A DNA stretch of 64,000 bases from Clavelina lepadiformis (Eukaryota; Chordata; Ascidiacea; Aplousobranchia; Clavelinidae), in contig NC_135246.1 in assembly GCF_947623445.1 (NCBI RefSeq), positions 3,889,856-3,953,855 of the forward strand. Reading direction: 5' to 3'. Below the pieces are notes generated by a model. The model was not told the DNA's origin, did no database searches, and saw only the letters and a list, made by a program, of their open reading frames with translations. Positions within the stretch are counted from its first letter, which is position 1, and each line of letters starts with the position of its first letter. The position numbers and the translations under genes are program-made. This document shows, piece after piece, positions 26,601 to 36,184 of this stretch.

Positions 26601-29600
26601 TGATTACACATCGGTAAAAAAATAGGAATTTGCTGGAAGCATGCAAAGCATACCCGCGACCGAACTTCTATGGATGTAACAAATACACAACACCAACAAA
26701 AACAACGCTGAAACTAAAAAAGTTAAGGAAACGTAGGCATAGAATCAAATTTAATTTAGTGCAAGTGAAAACAAATCTAAAATTGGAGGATATGCCACAA
26801 AGTTATGCAAAAGTTACTAAGCACTGACAGAAGTGAAAGACTTAGACCAGCGTGTCCAACCCGTTGTTCTTCTCGACGCCTATGAAAATTTGTGTACGTT
26901 CATTCACAACTTATGTTTTCATTACATTCATATATTTTATGCCAATAAAACCAAATGCAACAACTTTCTTGGCACCTCTGGCAAAGTCTTGTGGCTTCCA
27001 GTTTGAGAACCAATGACTTAGACAAAGATTGGTGTATTTTAAAAGAAGTTTTTACATCAGCTGCAAAAAAGAACATACCTCAACTAAATAAGATCAAACA
27101 GTATCTGACATGAGAAATTAAACCAGGAGTTACAAAGAATGAGCAAGGAAGCCAAAGAAAACAAAAGGTGAAAAACATTAAAACTCCCCAAACTGAATCA
27201 GATTTGCACGGTCCAGATCTGAAGATATCGCATGGGAGAGTGAAAGAGCTACGTGGCAAAAAACATTTCAGTGTTCTGAATGCATCCAGTCAAAAAGTGG
27301 AAAATCATATTTGAAAAGAGAAGATAAAGAAAGTCGGACAGAAAACAACCAGGACCTGTATAACAGTAACAGGAGCGAAGGTCTTGGATGTGTCATGTAG
27401 GAAGTTAAAAGACAACTTGGCATTGTTATTGGGAGACACTTCAACAACAACTTGCGCTATGCTGATAACACAGTGCTCATAGCAACATACTTCCAACAGC
27501 CCTTAGGTACCATCAATAAAATCGTGAAGCACTGGGATTAAACCTTAACACCAACAAGACTGTCACCATAGTTGTTTCCAAGAAATAAATTGCCCTACCA
27601 CGCAGTAACATGTTGAAAGAATTCACACCACAGCAAGTGAACAGCTTTACGATGGATTGGGAAATCAACATACGTAGCAATGGAAAATCAAACCCAAAAA
27701 ATGCTGTACTCTTACATACGGATGTTATTGTGATTATTTCGTAACACAGACAACCGCCTCATTTGCCCTTACGGAAGTAATTCTGCAATAGTCTGTTTTC
27801 CACATGTACACGGTAAAGCAATAGGTATCTGCTAATGTAGTAACCACAACATTTGTTGCCAGTACTTTGCCTCAGAAGAAGCAGGAAAATCCATCAGCAG
27901 TTCTATTGTGCATTGAACATGATATAATACAATTGAACTGCTCGGTAATTTAAAATATCTGTAATGTTGAGTTGTTTAGGGTGCTGTAAGGATTCACAAG
28001 TTTTCAAACGGTGCTAAGAGAAAGGAAAGTTTAGGAGCTGCTGGCTAGGTCCAAAAGTCTCATTAAATACAGAAATTCTTTCTAGCAATTTTTAACCCTT
28101 TTCACCAAGTGCACTTCCTTACAAGTTATCTCCGGCTTTACTATGTTAATGTTGTATGGGTTTATCTTTACCAGTGTAGGGAAGTACAAAAATATGATGA
28201 ACTGAAAAACTAATTATCAATAATAAAATATCAGTAATAAACAATAATGAAATGACAGTTAAATTCTTGTAATATAATAAGATTGTGTTTTCATTTATAA
28301 AAAGGTGGTTTTTTATAACAATTGCTACTATACACTACCATCTTTTGTATTTACAGAGAGATTACTTTTTAAGCTTCAGGTAAAACAAGTTTGGTTTTAT
28401 CTGTCAATTAAATACATGCAAAGCACATGAGCCTTAAGTCAACGACTGTTTTTGCTTATCAACATAGGCTTAATATGGTACAAAGAATAGTAGTAGCAAT
28501 AACAAGATGATGTTTTCTAGCATTATAGGATGCTGTTACGCATTTTAAAAGGGCACAAAATGTTTTGCTACAGTTTATTGAGAAAATACAACACACTGCG
28601 TGTCTGCAGTAGCATCATTGATGATATTCATTGTGAGGCCATATCCAAGCACTTGAAACTTATTCAAGAAGCAACTTTGATTAACGTACTCAAACTCAAT
28701 GACTACGGTAATTTAATTTTTGTTCCATTCCTACTTCGAGTTTACAAGCTTCCATTGCACTGACTCCATTTACACTGTAACACCCAATAACAATAAAGAT
28801 TATATTATGCTTTACATGAATGCTCAGTTCTATTCCATACTCCAGAAGCTTCATTTGAACCAACACATGTAAATGTTGTTTTTCCATCGACATCAAATTC
28901 CCGACACTCAACATCGCAAATCGATCCCAAGTTATTTCCATCGCTACACACAACTCCGCTTGAAAAAATGGACGTCATTGGTGGTTCACATTTCAGGACT
29001 GGAAATAATTCAATTCATGTCTTTAGAAATAATAAATATGGTGCCGTATTGTAATTTCAAAAAATTAACTCAATCACAACATACCTTTCTTAAGGCACGT
29101 TGGTGAATCATTATTCCATTGCTGGCGTGCAACACATTGCAAATGAGATGTCCCTTGAAGTACAAAACTTGAATTGCATTGAAAAGTGCATTGTGAGTTC
29201 AAATAATTTTTGTTTGTGCACGAGACCACACCATTGGTCAGGTTGTTGATTGCTGGACATGACGTATCTAAATGTGAATACTTTATGGATGTATTCTGTA
29301 ATTAGTTAATATAAATTTAAAACCATACAACAACCACAACTGCTTACTTTGGGGATCAAATGCATTTGAATGTCAAAGAAATAAAGTGCATGTTTCTAGA
29401 AATTTCTTACGTTGATTTCGAAAATATAATTTTTTAACAATGTCAACAAACACGAATCATCACATTGAAACTAAACTGTCTTAATTGTCTGCTTAAAAAA
29501 AATCTGTTTTGGGTATGAAGTCAAGGCATAAACAACCACATTTCATCCGTGGTTTTTGATTTGACAAGGAGCAGTATGTTTTTAATGTTTAGACCAGTTT

Positions 29601-32600
29601 GTGCATAAGTTGTGTTTTTGTAAGATATATTATTATCCAGTATTGTATTGATTCCAGTCATCGACTTATCTTGAGTCAAAGTCCAAAATGAAACCACTGA
29701 AATTAAAGTCAAAAACCTAGCTCTGAGTGAATAACAATTTAAATTAACCGGAAGAAAGTCAAAAAAATAACTCGGTTACAATCCTGAAATTCACATTGTA
29801 ATTTGTATGTATTCCAAAGCCTTTGCAACAACCTACGGTGCTTTCATACTTCGTTGCTTGAAAGTAGTTGTAGTAGTACTTGAACTTGTATCAATGAACT
29901 AAAATATTATTACAGTCTGTCAATACCAGTGTTTTGTTTTTGATTTTGTGGTTATTACTGGTTTTTGTGTTGAAATTTTATTTAAAAAAAAACTATATAT
30001 TGAATTTTTTGGAAAAAGTGTTTAAGTGTGGTTTTGAAAACTAATATTACAAGTCAAAAAACTATACCAGTAACTGAGTAAATCTTCTTTTACACAAAAC
30101 CAATTAAAATATAATTTATGTTCACAAAACAGTTTAAAACTTCCTTCAAGAAAATAGGACCACCCCCTTTTCCAGCGCTACATCTGTAATCTTGATCAAA
30201 ATTAATCTCATTTTATTCATTATCTCACTCACCTGATATTGCAGATGTCGTAAAGACTAATATGAAAACAAAGCTGCCAGACAAAATAAAAGAACTACAA
30301 TAAATGTACTGTAGATTAATTTCAACAGCTGGTACTAACATCAAAAACTTATTAGACAGCAAGACACATACTTATGCAATATGGAAAAATTCCCTCCCAT
30401 AGATTGCTTTGGCAAGTTACGGAAGGGTTTCCAGACAATGTAAACCCGCCATTGCAAGAATAAGTACACACAGATGACTCATAGTGCTGATTTGTGCAAA
30501 CCACCTCACCATTGTCTATGTCAGCGACACTAGCGGGATTACAGGACGCTGTTGCTTCAAAATCTGAAAAATAACGCATTATTAGCTTTACAAGTTTTAG
30601 TACTGCAAGTACCGTTTTTTCGGCACGCTTTTCGCTATTTTTGCAACCCAAAACCTTGGTTTTAAACTGTAAAAACCCAAGTTGTTTTATGTCTAAGAAG
30701 TAAAAAGGCCACAGTAGACTATGCCAATCAAATTCAACATATCAATAGTAAAGAATGGCTGGATGATACAAAACAAAAACCTTTGCCTTATTTTTATCTT
30801 GTGCTGACTCTTTCCATGTTGTGTCTGCAGCCCTGTTTTCTGTCACAGGTATCTGAAAACCGGCTTTTAAAAGTTTGTCCCGATTTTGAAACCATAAATG
30901 CAAGACCACTCGCTTGCTATTGAAATTCAAGAAATTCCTAACCCTGTTTCAACCTGTTTTACCATTCTTGTTTTTGAGAAATTTTTCACAAAATCCTAGG
31001 ATTTTGTAAAACACCAGTTGAGTTGAAGTAGTAAATCAACACCACATCCAGCAGCATAGTAGCCACATGTGTTTTTCTACAAAGCCAATTATGTTTTCAG
31101 AAAATCGAAGAATGTTGTTTGCTTTGGTTTTCTAAGAATTTCTCAACCAATTATGACTAATGAGCATTTTTATACAGACATTTGAGCCCAAGTACAGAAA
31201 TGTGGAGTCACTGTAATCATAGTGGTCTTACAACTTATTCAAAGTCATTTCCATGTAAAGTATTATATACGAATACGAAAGGTATTGGGATGCCAAACTC
31301 ACACAGAAAGTGCACTCCAATACCAGACAGCAAATGACGCACTTCGATCGACTTCCACTTAGCAGTGCCCAGAGTTAATACAGAAGCGATTAGCAGTAAC
31401 AATTGCAACGTGACAAACCAATAAGAAACCTAAATATTATTGGACTTTTAATGATTACTCCATATTGGTTGGGTCTATTTCAACAATTAAAAGATTTTTA
31501 ATGCTGTAAACATTTCCGAGTCATTTCACTTCTAACTATGCAATCCTTCTTGTGCGAATCAAAGCGACAAAGAAAAAAATTAAACATCTGTTTCAACTCA
31601 CACCCGAGCAGAAGCATAATTGTTACCCAGAATTTAAATGGCACAATTAAATTCTGATGTCCTGACTGTAATTCTGATGTGTCGGCAATAACTTAGTTCC
31701 TTTTCATAACCGTATTTTGGCTTCCTTGCTACGTAATAATAGAAAAAGTATTTGCAAATTGCAATGCTTAATAAGTCATCATTATCACAATCTGTCACAT
31801 CGCATTCAGTATTGTTTCATCTGTTTTACTTCACTTTTAATAACATGATAATTTGGCATCGTTACAAATCTTTACGCTGTACAGATTGCACCTTGATGTC
31901 GCCCAAGTCTGATAGATTTCTACACACATGCTCCAAAGGTGTAAGCAATCCATTAGCATTATGCATTGCATGAAGTTTACTTTTTCCCAAGTTTTTACCA
32001 AAACGACAATGCTCCCCACACTCAATGACGAAAAATAAACAATACGACGTTTTGTAGAAACACCACTAACAAAAACACTTTACATGGAGAAAAATTCAGC
32101 TGCTTCCGGCTGAGTTATTGTTTATACCTAAGCGATTGTTTCAAAACAAGGTTGAAGAACTAACCAAGCGGGATATTTCAATTGTCAGAATGGATTATTA
32201 TAAATCATAAGGATTCAATATAATTCAATTGCCATGTCATTCTATCCTAATTTTTTGTGAAGGACTTTGGTCAAAAGTAGTTGCAATAACTTTCATCATC
32301 ACTTACAGCAAACAAAACCTAAACATTAATAGGCTTGGAATGCTACAAGCATCTTAATCACATCGATGGCCATGGATTTCTCAGAACATTTCAAACAGAC
32401 TTGAATGATTAATTTGCTTGTAACTTTCTTTGATTTTGTTACTTTAAGCGGAAAGACATGTGCACTATTTGTCACAAATGAAGAAGTGAAGGCGGCTTAA
32501 AGTTAAGTTTATAATAAAAACATTTTTGGCGAGAAAAACTGGAACAAATGCGCCGGTATATTTGGTATTCAAGGTGATTTTGATGAATCATAATGGTTAA

Positions 32601-34106
32601 AACATTCTCAAAATGGCTAAAATTCCTTTTTCAAACTACGATATAGTTTCAATTTATGGTTCATTCCATACTATATCAACCAGCCTTGTACTCAAACTCT
32701 CAGATTTTGGCCAAACTTGGTTTAAAAGAAAGATATTGTAAGTTAATTTGCCATGTGCTGCAATTTTCTCTGTGTTGCTTCTTACATAAACTCAATTATT
32801 TTTTAATAATAGATAATTTTGAAGTTATTTCTCTTGTAATCTTTTTATGAAGGTTATAAATATCAGTTAATATCACTTACAAATGTGATTTTTGCAGGCA
32901 TGCTAAATCAGGAATGTCAAGCAGATGGTCATGTTTTACAAGTAGATTTTGGACAGATCCAAAGCTGACCATGAGAGCATGGTAACAAATAAATGTTTTT
33001 ATGTGCAACTGTATCCTGAGCAGAGGCAATTACCAAGATTATTACTACCAAGTAATCTAGCAAACGCTAAGTTAAATAGTTTTATCCAATTTTAAAACTT
33101 ACGGCTTTTGTGGATTAGTGTCACTCATTTTTAAAACTTTTTGCATGACTTAATCGAACAATTGCTTGAAACTAACGAATTGTTTGGGATGATAATTACT
33201 GCTCATGTGATTTCCTTTGGGGTTTTGAGCATGTTTTCATCCGTTCAAGTTATGCGTTTAAAGTTATCTGCGCAAAGTTCATTGTGATAGCACAATTAAT
33301 TTTATGTTTTAGGTTGCTATATGATTGTGTTGTAACGTTCGGGATTAGGAAGACAGAAATATAAACAAAAGAAGTGATGTGTGTTCATTTGCGACACTGG
33401 ATTTGCTAACACTGAATTGATAAACCGGAGGTTGGGCACCCCTGTTCTACATAAAAAGACCTCTGGTTTACTGAATGATAAAACTTTCATTGAAATCTTT
33501 TATTGTTAAAATCCGGTTTGACCAAAAACTACCCAGCATTCTTTTAAACAATAAGTTAACATAATTTTTTATCCTCAAGTCAGGTTATAATTTCAACTGA
33601 ATAAACACCAAAAGCTAACGTTATGATTAACTTTTTAAAGATAATATCGTATTTTGCTTTTGTTATAACATTGCGATTAACAGGTTCTGCCACCTGTTAC
33701 TTTTCATGTTGTTCTTGAAACGACTTACTCAATTGCAATGTTCTGGGAAATGTTTTTTACATTTTTTATAAGTTTACACTTCATTAAACTTTAATGTCGA
33801 ATTTTAATGTTATTCTTTTGCCATGTGCATAAGTTGTACATACACTTGTTTCTTAAATTAGAGGAATCCCCAATTTCTGTAAAGACTGACACTGGGATTT
33901 AGAAAGCTTAATTCCAGGATCTATGTTTGATTGACGTGTCGGACAATCGTGACGTGTATATCCAAAACAAATTCCAGTAGAATTATTACGTTACCAGATA
34001 AAGTTAAGATTTTCACAGTTAATATATCACTTGTTCCATTATAAAGAGACTCACCTTTTAATGGTGCCAAAGCTAAGCAGACAAAGAAAAAGTATAAAGG
34101 CTCCAT
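10999..34106 (-). CDS. Secreted protein with two CCP3-vWA modules (sushi and von Willebrand A domains), 821 residues
   Basis: Exons in transcript order: 34055-34106, 30372-30563, 29085-29267, 28816-28998, 25815-25859, 23197-23241, 22115-22308, 21325-21553, 20629-20787, 20312-20503, 19032-19223, 17679-17873, 14456-14676, 11618-11840, 10999-11159. They sum to 2466 nt, an exact multiple of three, with matching phases and no internal stop. Residues 1-17 are a signal peptide (MEPLYFFFVCLALAPLK). CCPs occupy about 18-203, a duplicated linker 204-233, vWA1 234-427, CCP4-6 428-620 and vWA2 621-821. CCP3-vWA is the N-terminal layout of complement factor B/C2, but no serine protease follows; the module is repeated instead. 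A role in extracellular recognition or adhesion is inferred. Weakest points: first intron (3.5 kb), donor at 22114 (GTTAGT), and a possible alternative donor near 11004. Confidence 0.82.
11859..11878. repeat. TA microsatellite
   Basis: Ten TA dinucleotides just upstream (in transcript sense) of the acceptor of the vWA2 middle exon. Confidence 0.8.
11957..11994. repeat. Dispersed repeat copy 1 (shared with 36048-36085)
   Basis: The blocks GTGCAAAG and TCAGTCCGAGG, in the same order and nearly the same spacing, followed by an AAxATTAT tail, occur here and at 36048-36085. This indicates a low-copy interspersed repeat of unknown type. Confidence 0.5.
14765..14820. repeat. AT-rich fold-back built from TAGTAG / CTACTA
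   Basis: Two arms, about 14765-14790 and 14795-14820, are near-perfect inverted repeats around a tiny loop. One arm carries TAGTAGTAG and the other CTACTACTA. It lies in the intron just upstream of the first vWA2 exon. Confidence 0.65.
15136..15572. mobile_element. pogo/Tigger-like MITE, 437 bp, TA target site
   Basis: The left end CAGTAGATTCCGCTTATTAT and the reverse complement of the right end, CAGTAGAGTCCGCTTAATAT, form terminal inverted repeats. ACCACC follows just inside both ends. TA flanks the element at 15134-15135 and 15573-15574. No transposase remains; open frames here are shadows. Confidence 0.8.
15649..16525 (+). mobile_element. Internally deleted hAT transposon with transposase C-terminal remnant
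   Basis: Ends CAAGAGTCGGCAACC and, reverse-complemented, CAGGGGTCGGCAACC are hAT termini; GGCCCG lies inside each end. Flanking octamers TTGTAGGG (15641-15648) and TTATAAGG (16526-16533) match at six of eight positions, an old target duplication. The frame 15979-16338 encodes 119 residues including YTCQQMFSTMKFTKSKLRSC and DAHLENVL, the hAT C-terminal dimerisation region as in ZBED5/SCAND3-like transposases. The N-terminal zinc finger and the rest of the catalytic domain are missing, so the element is dead. Confidence 0.87.
16941..16956. repeat. TG microsatellite
   Basis: Eight TG dinucleotides in the intron between CCP6 and vWA2. Confidence 0.8.
17679..17873 (-). CDS. Exon 12: CCP domain 6
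   Basis: A 195-nt phase 1-1 exon: LFCQPPLLTPENGVLSC, SLCTFNCNDEYALEG, VKCSVPRPNGDARW, SPSCK. Donor GTAAGT is perfect. The shorter frame at 17652-17837 is a shadow. Confidence 0.88.
19032..19223 (-). CDS. Exon 11: CCP domain 5
   Basis: A 192-nt phase 1-1 exon: ETQCPALTTLEHGTVTC, SKCAFRCNQAYF, SFCYVDV, KWSDATPACLQ. A nearby minus-strand frame starting with ATG (18996-19190) is a shadow in another frame. Confidence 0.87.
20312..20503 (-). CDS. Exon 10: CCP domain 4
   Basis: A 192-nt phase 1-1 exon with GCTRDFPDFENGKYSC, VCEFECDTGLQLKG, IRCVKV, EGWSSTPPVC. Donor GTAAGT is perfect. This starts the second CCP3-vWA module. Confidence 0.88.
20629..22308 (-). CDS. Exons 7-9: vWA domain 1
   Basis: Exons 22115-22308, 21325-21553 and 20629-20787 give a complete vWA fold of about 194 residues: first strand NLDLLFVMDS, second strand region VWLGVILPDS, central strand VPVIVFFISE, late strand GIEVLMLGTG, and last helix NIVDFIKIIKC. 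The metal site is degenerate: where DxSxS is expected the sequence reads DSLLP. The donor at 22114 (GTTAGT) was chosen because it keeps phase and domain continuity. Confidence 0.8.
23197..23241 (-). CDS. Exon 6: 45-nt linker mini-exon, copy A
   Basis: This exon has the same size, phase and splice sites as 25815-25859 and encodes GDEVARINNSEVIAT. It joins directly to the first vWA exon at 22308. Because both copies are symmetric, either can be skipped without changing the frame. Confidence 0.75.
23834..24445. mobile_element. pogo/Tigger-like element, 612 bp, TA target site
   Basis: The left end starts CAGTCGAATCTGCTTAATTC and the right end reads, reverse-complemented, TAGTCGACTCCGCTTAATTC. 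CTTAATTCGGAC recurs four or more times near both ends. TA flanks are at 23832-23833 and 24446-24447. A short frame at 24178-24312 starts MVQKSLAEKVKLLTKVNE, which faintly resembles the CENP-B-type N-terminal helix of Tigger transposases and then stops. The element sits only in copy B of the local duplication. Confidence 0.83.
25815..25859 (-). CDS. Exon 5: 45-nt linker mini-exon, copy B
   Basis: A phase 1-1 exon of 15 codons between CTAG and GTAACT. It completes the last Cys of CCP3 and adds a small polar linker ending EVNTT. It is a duplicate of 23197-23241: same length, same borders, similar flanks. Confidence 0.75.
25929..26218. mobile_element. hAT-type MITE, 290 bp
   Basis: The left end CGGGTGTGTTCAAATGG pairs with the reverse complement of the right end, CAGGGGTGTTCAAATGA. 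Octamers GTATATGT (25921-25928) and GTGTATGT (26219-26226) differ at one base. GGATCCGGATC repeats lie near the left end. The matching place in duplicate copy A has no insert. Confidence 0.82.
26847..27014. mobile_element. Short hAT-like MITE with perfect 8-bp target duplication
   Basis: GACTTAGA occurs at 26839-26846 and 27015-27022, exactly bracketing a 168-bp insert. The ends CCAGCGTGTCCAACCC and (reverse complement) ATTGGTTCTCAAACTG resemble hAT termini but match each other poorly. The insert was recognised mainly from the target duplication. Confidence 0.6.
27415..27600 (+). mobile_element. Non-LTR retrotransposon (LINE) reverse transcriptase fragment
   Basis: Plus-strand translation gives NLRYADNTVLIA, a worn form of the YADDT catalytic block, at about 27448-27483. 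After a frameshift it continues LGLNLNTNKTVTIVVSK, the GLxLN..KT block. The second catalytic Asp is Asn and the frame is broken, so it is dead. It lies in an intron of the minus-strand CCP-vWA gene. Confidence 0.65.
27601..28815. other. Intron segment with no recognised feature
   Basis: This is part of the intron between the CCP3 exon and the 45-nt exons. A plus-strand frame at 28530-28763 has no recognisable family and no splice support. Sequence just downstream of the LINE fragment may be more of the same element, but I cannot show it. Confidence 0.4.
28816..28998 (-). CDS. Exon 4: CCP domain 3
   Basis: A 183-nt phase 1-1 exon encoding KCEPPMTS, SGVVCSDG, SICDVECREFDVDGK, FTCVGS, GVW. The last sushi cysteine is split by the intron: the exon ends in T and the 45-nt exon at 25815-25859 supplies GT, making TGT. 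That supports both the border and the splice partner. Confidence 0.85.
29085..29267 (-). CDS. Exon 3: CCP domain 2
   Basis: A 183-nt phase 1-1 exon without an internal ATG, so not visible as a long start-to-stop frame. The four sushi cysteines and the late Trp are clear: TSCPAINN, NGVVSCTN, SQCTFQCNSSF, LQCVARQQW, PTCLKK. Donor GTATGTTG. Confidence 0.88.
29521..29704 (-). pseudogene. Relict or alternative vWA middle exon
   Basis: Read in phase 1 from a good acceptor (TTTAATTTCAG), this stretch gives a peptide ending in TGA. It contains NTTYAQTGLN and ILLLVKSKTTDE, in the order and spacing of DTTYSLKKSV and VLLLLTKDDSN in the vWA2 middle exon (11618-11840). No vWA N- or C-terminal exon is recognisable on either side, so it cannot make a whole domain. 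It is either a dead exon from an earlier module or a stop-containing alternative exon. It is left out of the main model. Confidence 0.4.
30372..30563 (-). CDS. Exon 2: CCP (sushi) domain 1
   Basis: A 192-nt symmetric phase 1-1 exon. The sushi pattern is visible: SCNP, DNGEVVC, SSVCTYSCNGGFTL, VTCQ, then W and PYC. Acceptor TTTTTCAG and donor GTATGTG. Confidence 0.88.
30564..34054 (-). other. First intron of the CCP-vWA gene
   Basis: About 3.5 kb with no exon I can support. A hAT-like terminus, CCGGAGGTTGGGCACCCCTG, lies at 33425-33444; its partner end was not found. Short frames on both strands (for example 31752-31973 and 32656-32850) lack any recognisable domain. Confidence 0.45.
34055..34106 (-). 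CDS. Exon 1: start codon and signal peptide of the CCP-vWA gene
   Basis: ATG at 34104-34106 begins a hydrophobic leader of 17 codons plus one base, ending at an excellent donor (AAAAG|GTGAGT). The phase (1) matches all downstream CCP exons. The long reading frame continuing past the donor is intronic. Confidence 0.7.
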
Positions 34107-34650
34107 TTATTGATGAATTTCAAATTTTATGTCAAGCAACAGGGTTAAAATAAAATCAGTTAAAATCTTCTTGTCCTAAATACAAAATAAATATACTGAC
34201 CTAAATACCTTGGCAATAAAAAGTGACAGATGGTTACTGCATAGCAAAGTAAAAGAAAAACAAAAAACAGCCACATAATTTCCAACATCAGTTGTAAAAG
34301 AAAATTTTTATATAAAAAAAAGTCCGATAAGCTTCATCTAGAAGAAGCTACACTGAAATGGAAGTCAAATTCTGTTTTTAGTATTCTGGTTTATTTCTAA
34401 CTGGAGAAAAATTAAGAAAATCATAAATATGACATCCATTGTAAGGTGGTTTGTGTTTTGCCATCAGCATCAGTATAATTTTTTTGTGCACTTGCACTCT
34501 GGAAAGAATGTTAAGAGGCTTTATGATATCATTTGAGTGATATCAGCTTTATGATATGCTTTTACATATCACTGAATGGCATAGACTTTGCGTTTGTGGT
34601 ATCTATTAGTGTTAATTAAGATAACTTGATATTATCTGATTATCGGGCAG

Positions 34651-34690
34651 CATAATTGCAAGTCCAGCACGCTAACCACTTGGACACCAA
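34651..34690 (-). repeat. tRNA-like fragment (A box and anticodon-arm type), possible SINE head
   Basis: The minus strand reads TTGGTGTCCAAGTGGTTAGC followed by GTGCTGGACTTGCAAT, resembling the D-arm/A-box and anticodon arm of a tRNA. No B box (GGTTCGANTCC) follows, so it is not a functional tRNA. A decayed tRNA-derived SINE is the best guess. Confidence 0.35.
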
Positions 34691-36047
34691 GTCGACAGCC
34701 TTCGGCGTGGCACAAAGTAAATACACATTTTGGCAGCACAAATGTATTGAAACCATGCTGGCAACTGTAAATTCATTTTACTCCCACGGTGCATTCCACA
34801 TGAGTTACGCTGAAAGATCGGCGATAACTCAGTTAACTTCGGCATGACACGGAGCCAATTAAACCATGGTAACTTTGTTCTTTTGTATTTTTGTTTGTTT
34901 TGTTAAAATGAAAAAAGCACAGTGTCCATTTTTAGTTTTAGAAATTGTGCTCATTTCAACTGCTCCAAGACATAAATTGGCTTTGTGTCACACCGTGATT
35001 ACGTTGATTGACAGTACTCACGTACAATGAAACCTGGCTATTAACATATGCATCGAACAGAATGCATCCTGGAATTTCGTCTTAAATTAAATTATTGTAA
35101 ATCAATCTTTAAAAGAAAATCAATATGTTTTTGTTTTATTTTGTTTGTAAACTATTTGTTCTTTCTTTCCATTAAGTTGACTTAATTCAGCATGAGAAAT
35201 ACTAGCCTACCTTACTAACTCACAGTCACCATGGTTGGTCACTTCAGTGCTCGACAACGGTACTCAATACAGCCTATGACCTATATAAGCTGTTATTGAT
35301 ACTTGATAGAATGAACTAAGCTATCCTACTGGCGTTGTTGATGAATAAAGTCGCATGATTTAGAAGTCATAAAACCGTCCCGATTTCCGCAACTTCCCAG
35401 AAAAGGGTCATTCAACTCTCCACATCTGGACAAAACCCTACAAAGCAAAAACGACCACTGCCTGGTCTAACGTCTAACACAGGTCTAACCGTCTAACGCG
35501 ACATACGCCTAGTGGACCTATAGATGTCAACGACATTATAGAACGCGCCAATTACATACGATGTCTATGATATTTATGGCCAATATAAACATCCTTATCT
35601 TACAATAGTTGTTTTTTATAAGAAGCTAAAATTACCAGAAAACAAGAAGTTAAGAAAAACGACATATACTCTGGACTTTCTAGGTTTTCGTTTACTTTCC
35701 TAAGTAGTTACTTTTTTCAAAGATACTTTTTGTCTGCTAGGTTGTTCGATCTATGGCCTCACGATAAAAACGGCTAATGTTCCTTGTTCAATACCCAGCG
35801 GCAATATACCGTTGTAATGACCTTGGACAAAAGATAATACATTTATATACGAATAATCTACTATTGGACAGGGCATTATAACAACATTTGCCCCTGGTCA
35901 GTCGATCTGGAGGACAATTGTGTATTCGTGCAATACGAAACAAAAAATTAAAAAATAGAGTAAAAAATGTAGAAAATTGGAACTTACACAAAGGTTAGCT
36001 CGGTAACCGAGACTCGAGCAATGAGGAATCACCGTCGGGTTTAAGTC

Positions 36048-36085
36048 GTGCAAAGACTTTCCTCAGTCCGAGGATGAAGATTATC
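36048..36085. repeat. Dispersed repeat copy 2 (shared with 11957-11994)
   Basis: This copy contains GTGCAAAG and CCTCAGTCCGAGG, with CCTC/GAGG able to pair. The similarity to copy 1 ends within tens of bases on each side. Confidence 0.5.
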
Positions 36086-36184
36086 ACACCGTACCACATT
36101 TTTTAATTTGTAAATTCAACAACTACCCTCAATTTATAAAGCATTCGTAATCGTAAAATTTTGAGACTGTGTTAGATTAATTAT

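Larger units (their letters stand above)
34107..36180. other. Region upstream of the CCP-vWA gene
   Basis: It presumably contains the minus-strand promoter. No clear TATA box was chosen because the DNA is AT-rich throughout. It holds the tRNA-like fragment at 34651-34690 and a member of a dispersed repeat at 36048-36085. No exon is supported. Confidence 0.45.

Noticed and set aside
26630..26827. Lys/Arg-rich plus-strand frame
   Set aside because: It may be a worn piece of the nearby LINE, but no domain block is visible to support that.
28530..28763. Plus-strand 77-residue frame within the CCP-vWA intron
   Set aside because: No recognisable family, no splice context, and it lies antisense to an intron.
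34651..34690. Functional tRNA gene
   Set aside because: Only the A-box and anticodon-arm part is present; no B box or acceptor-stem pairing follows.
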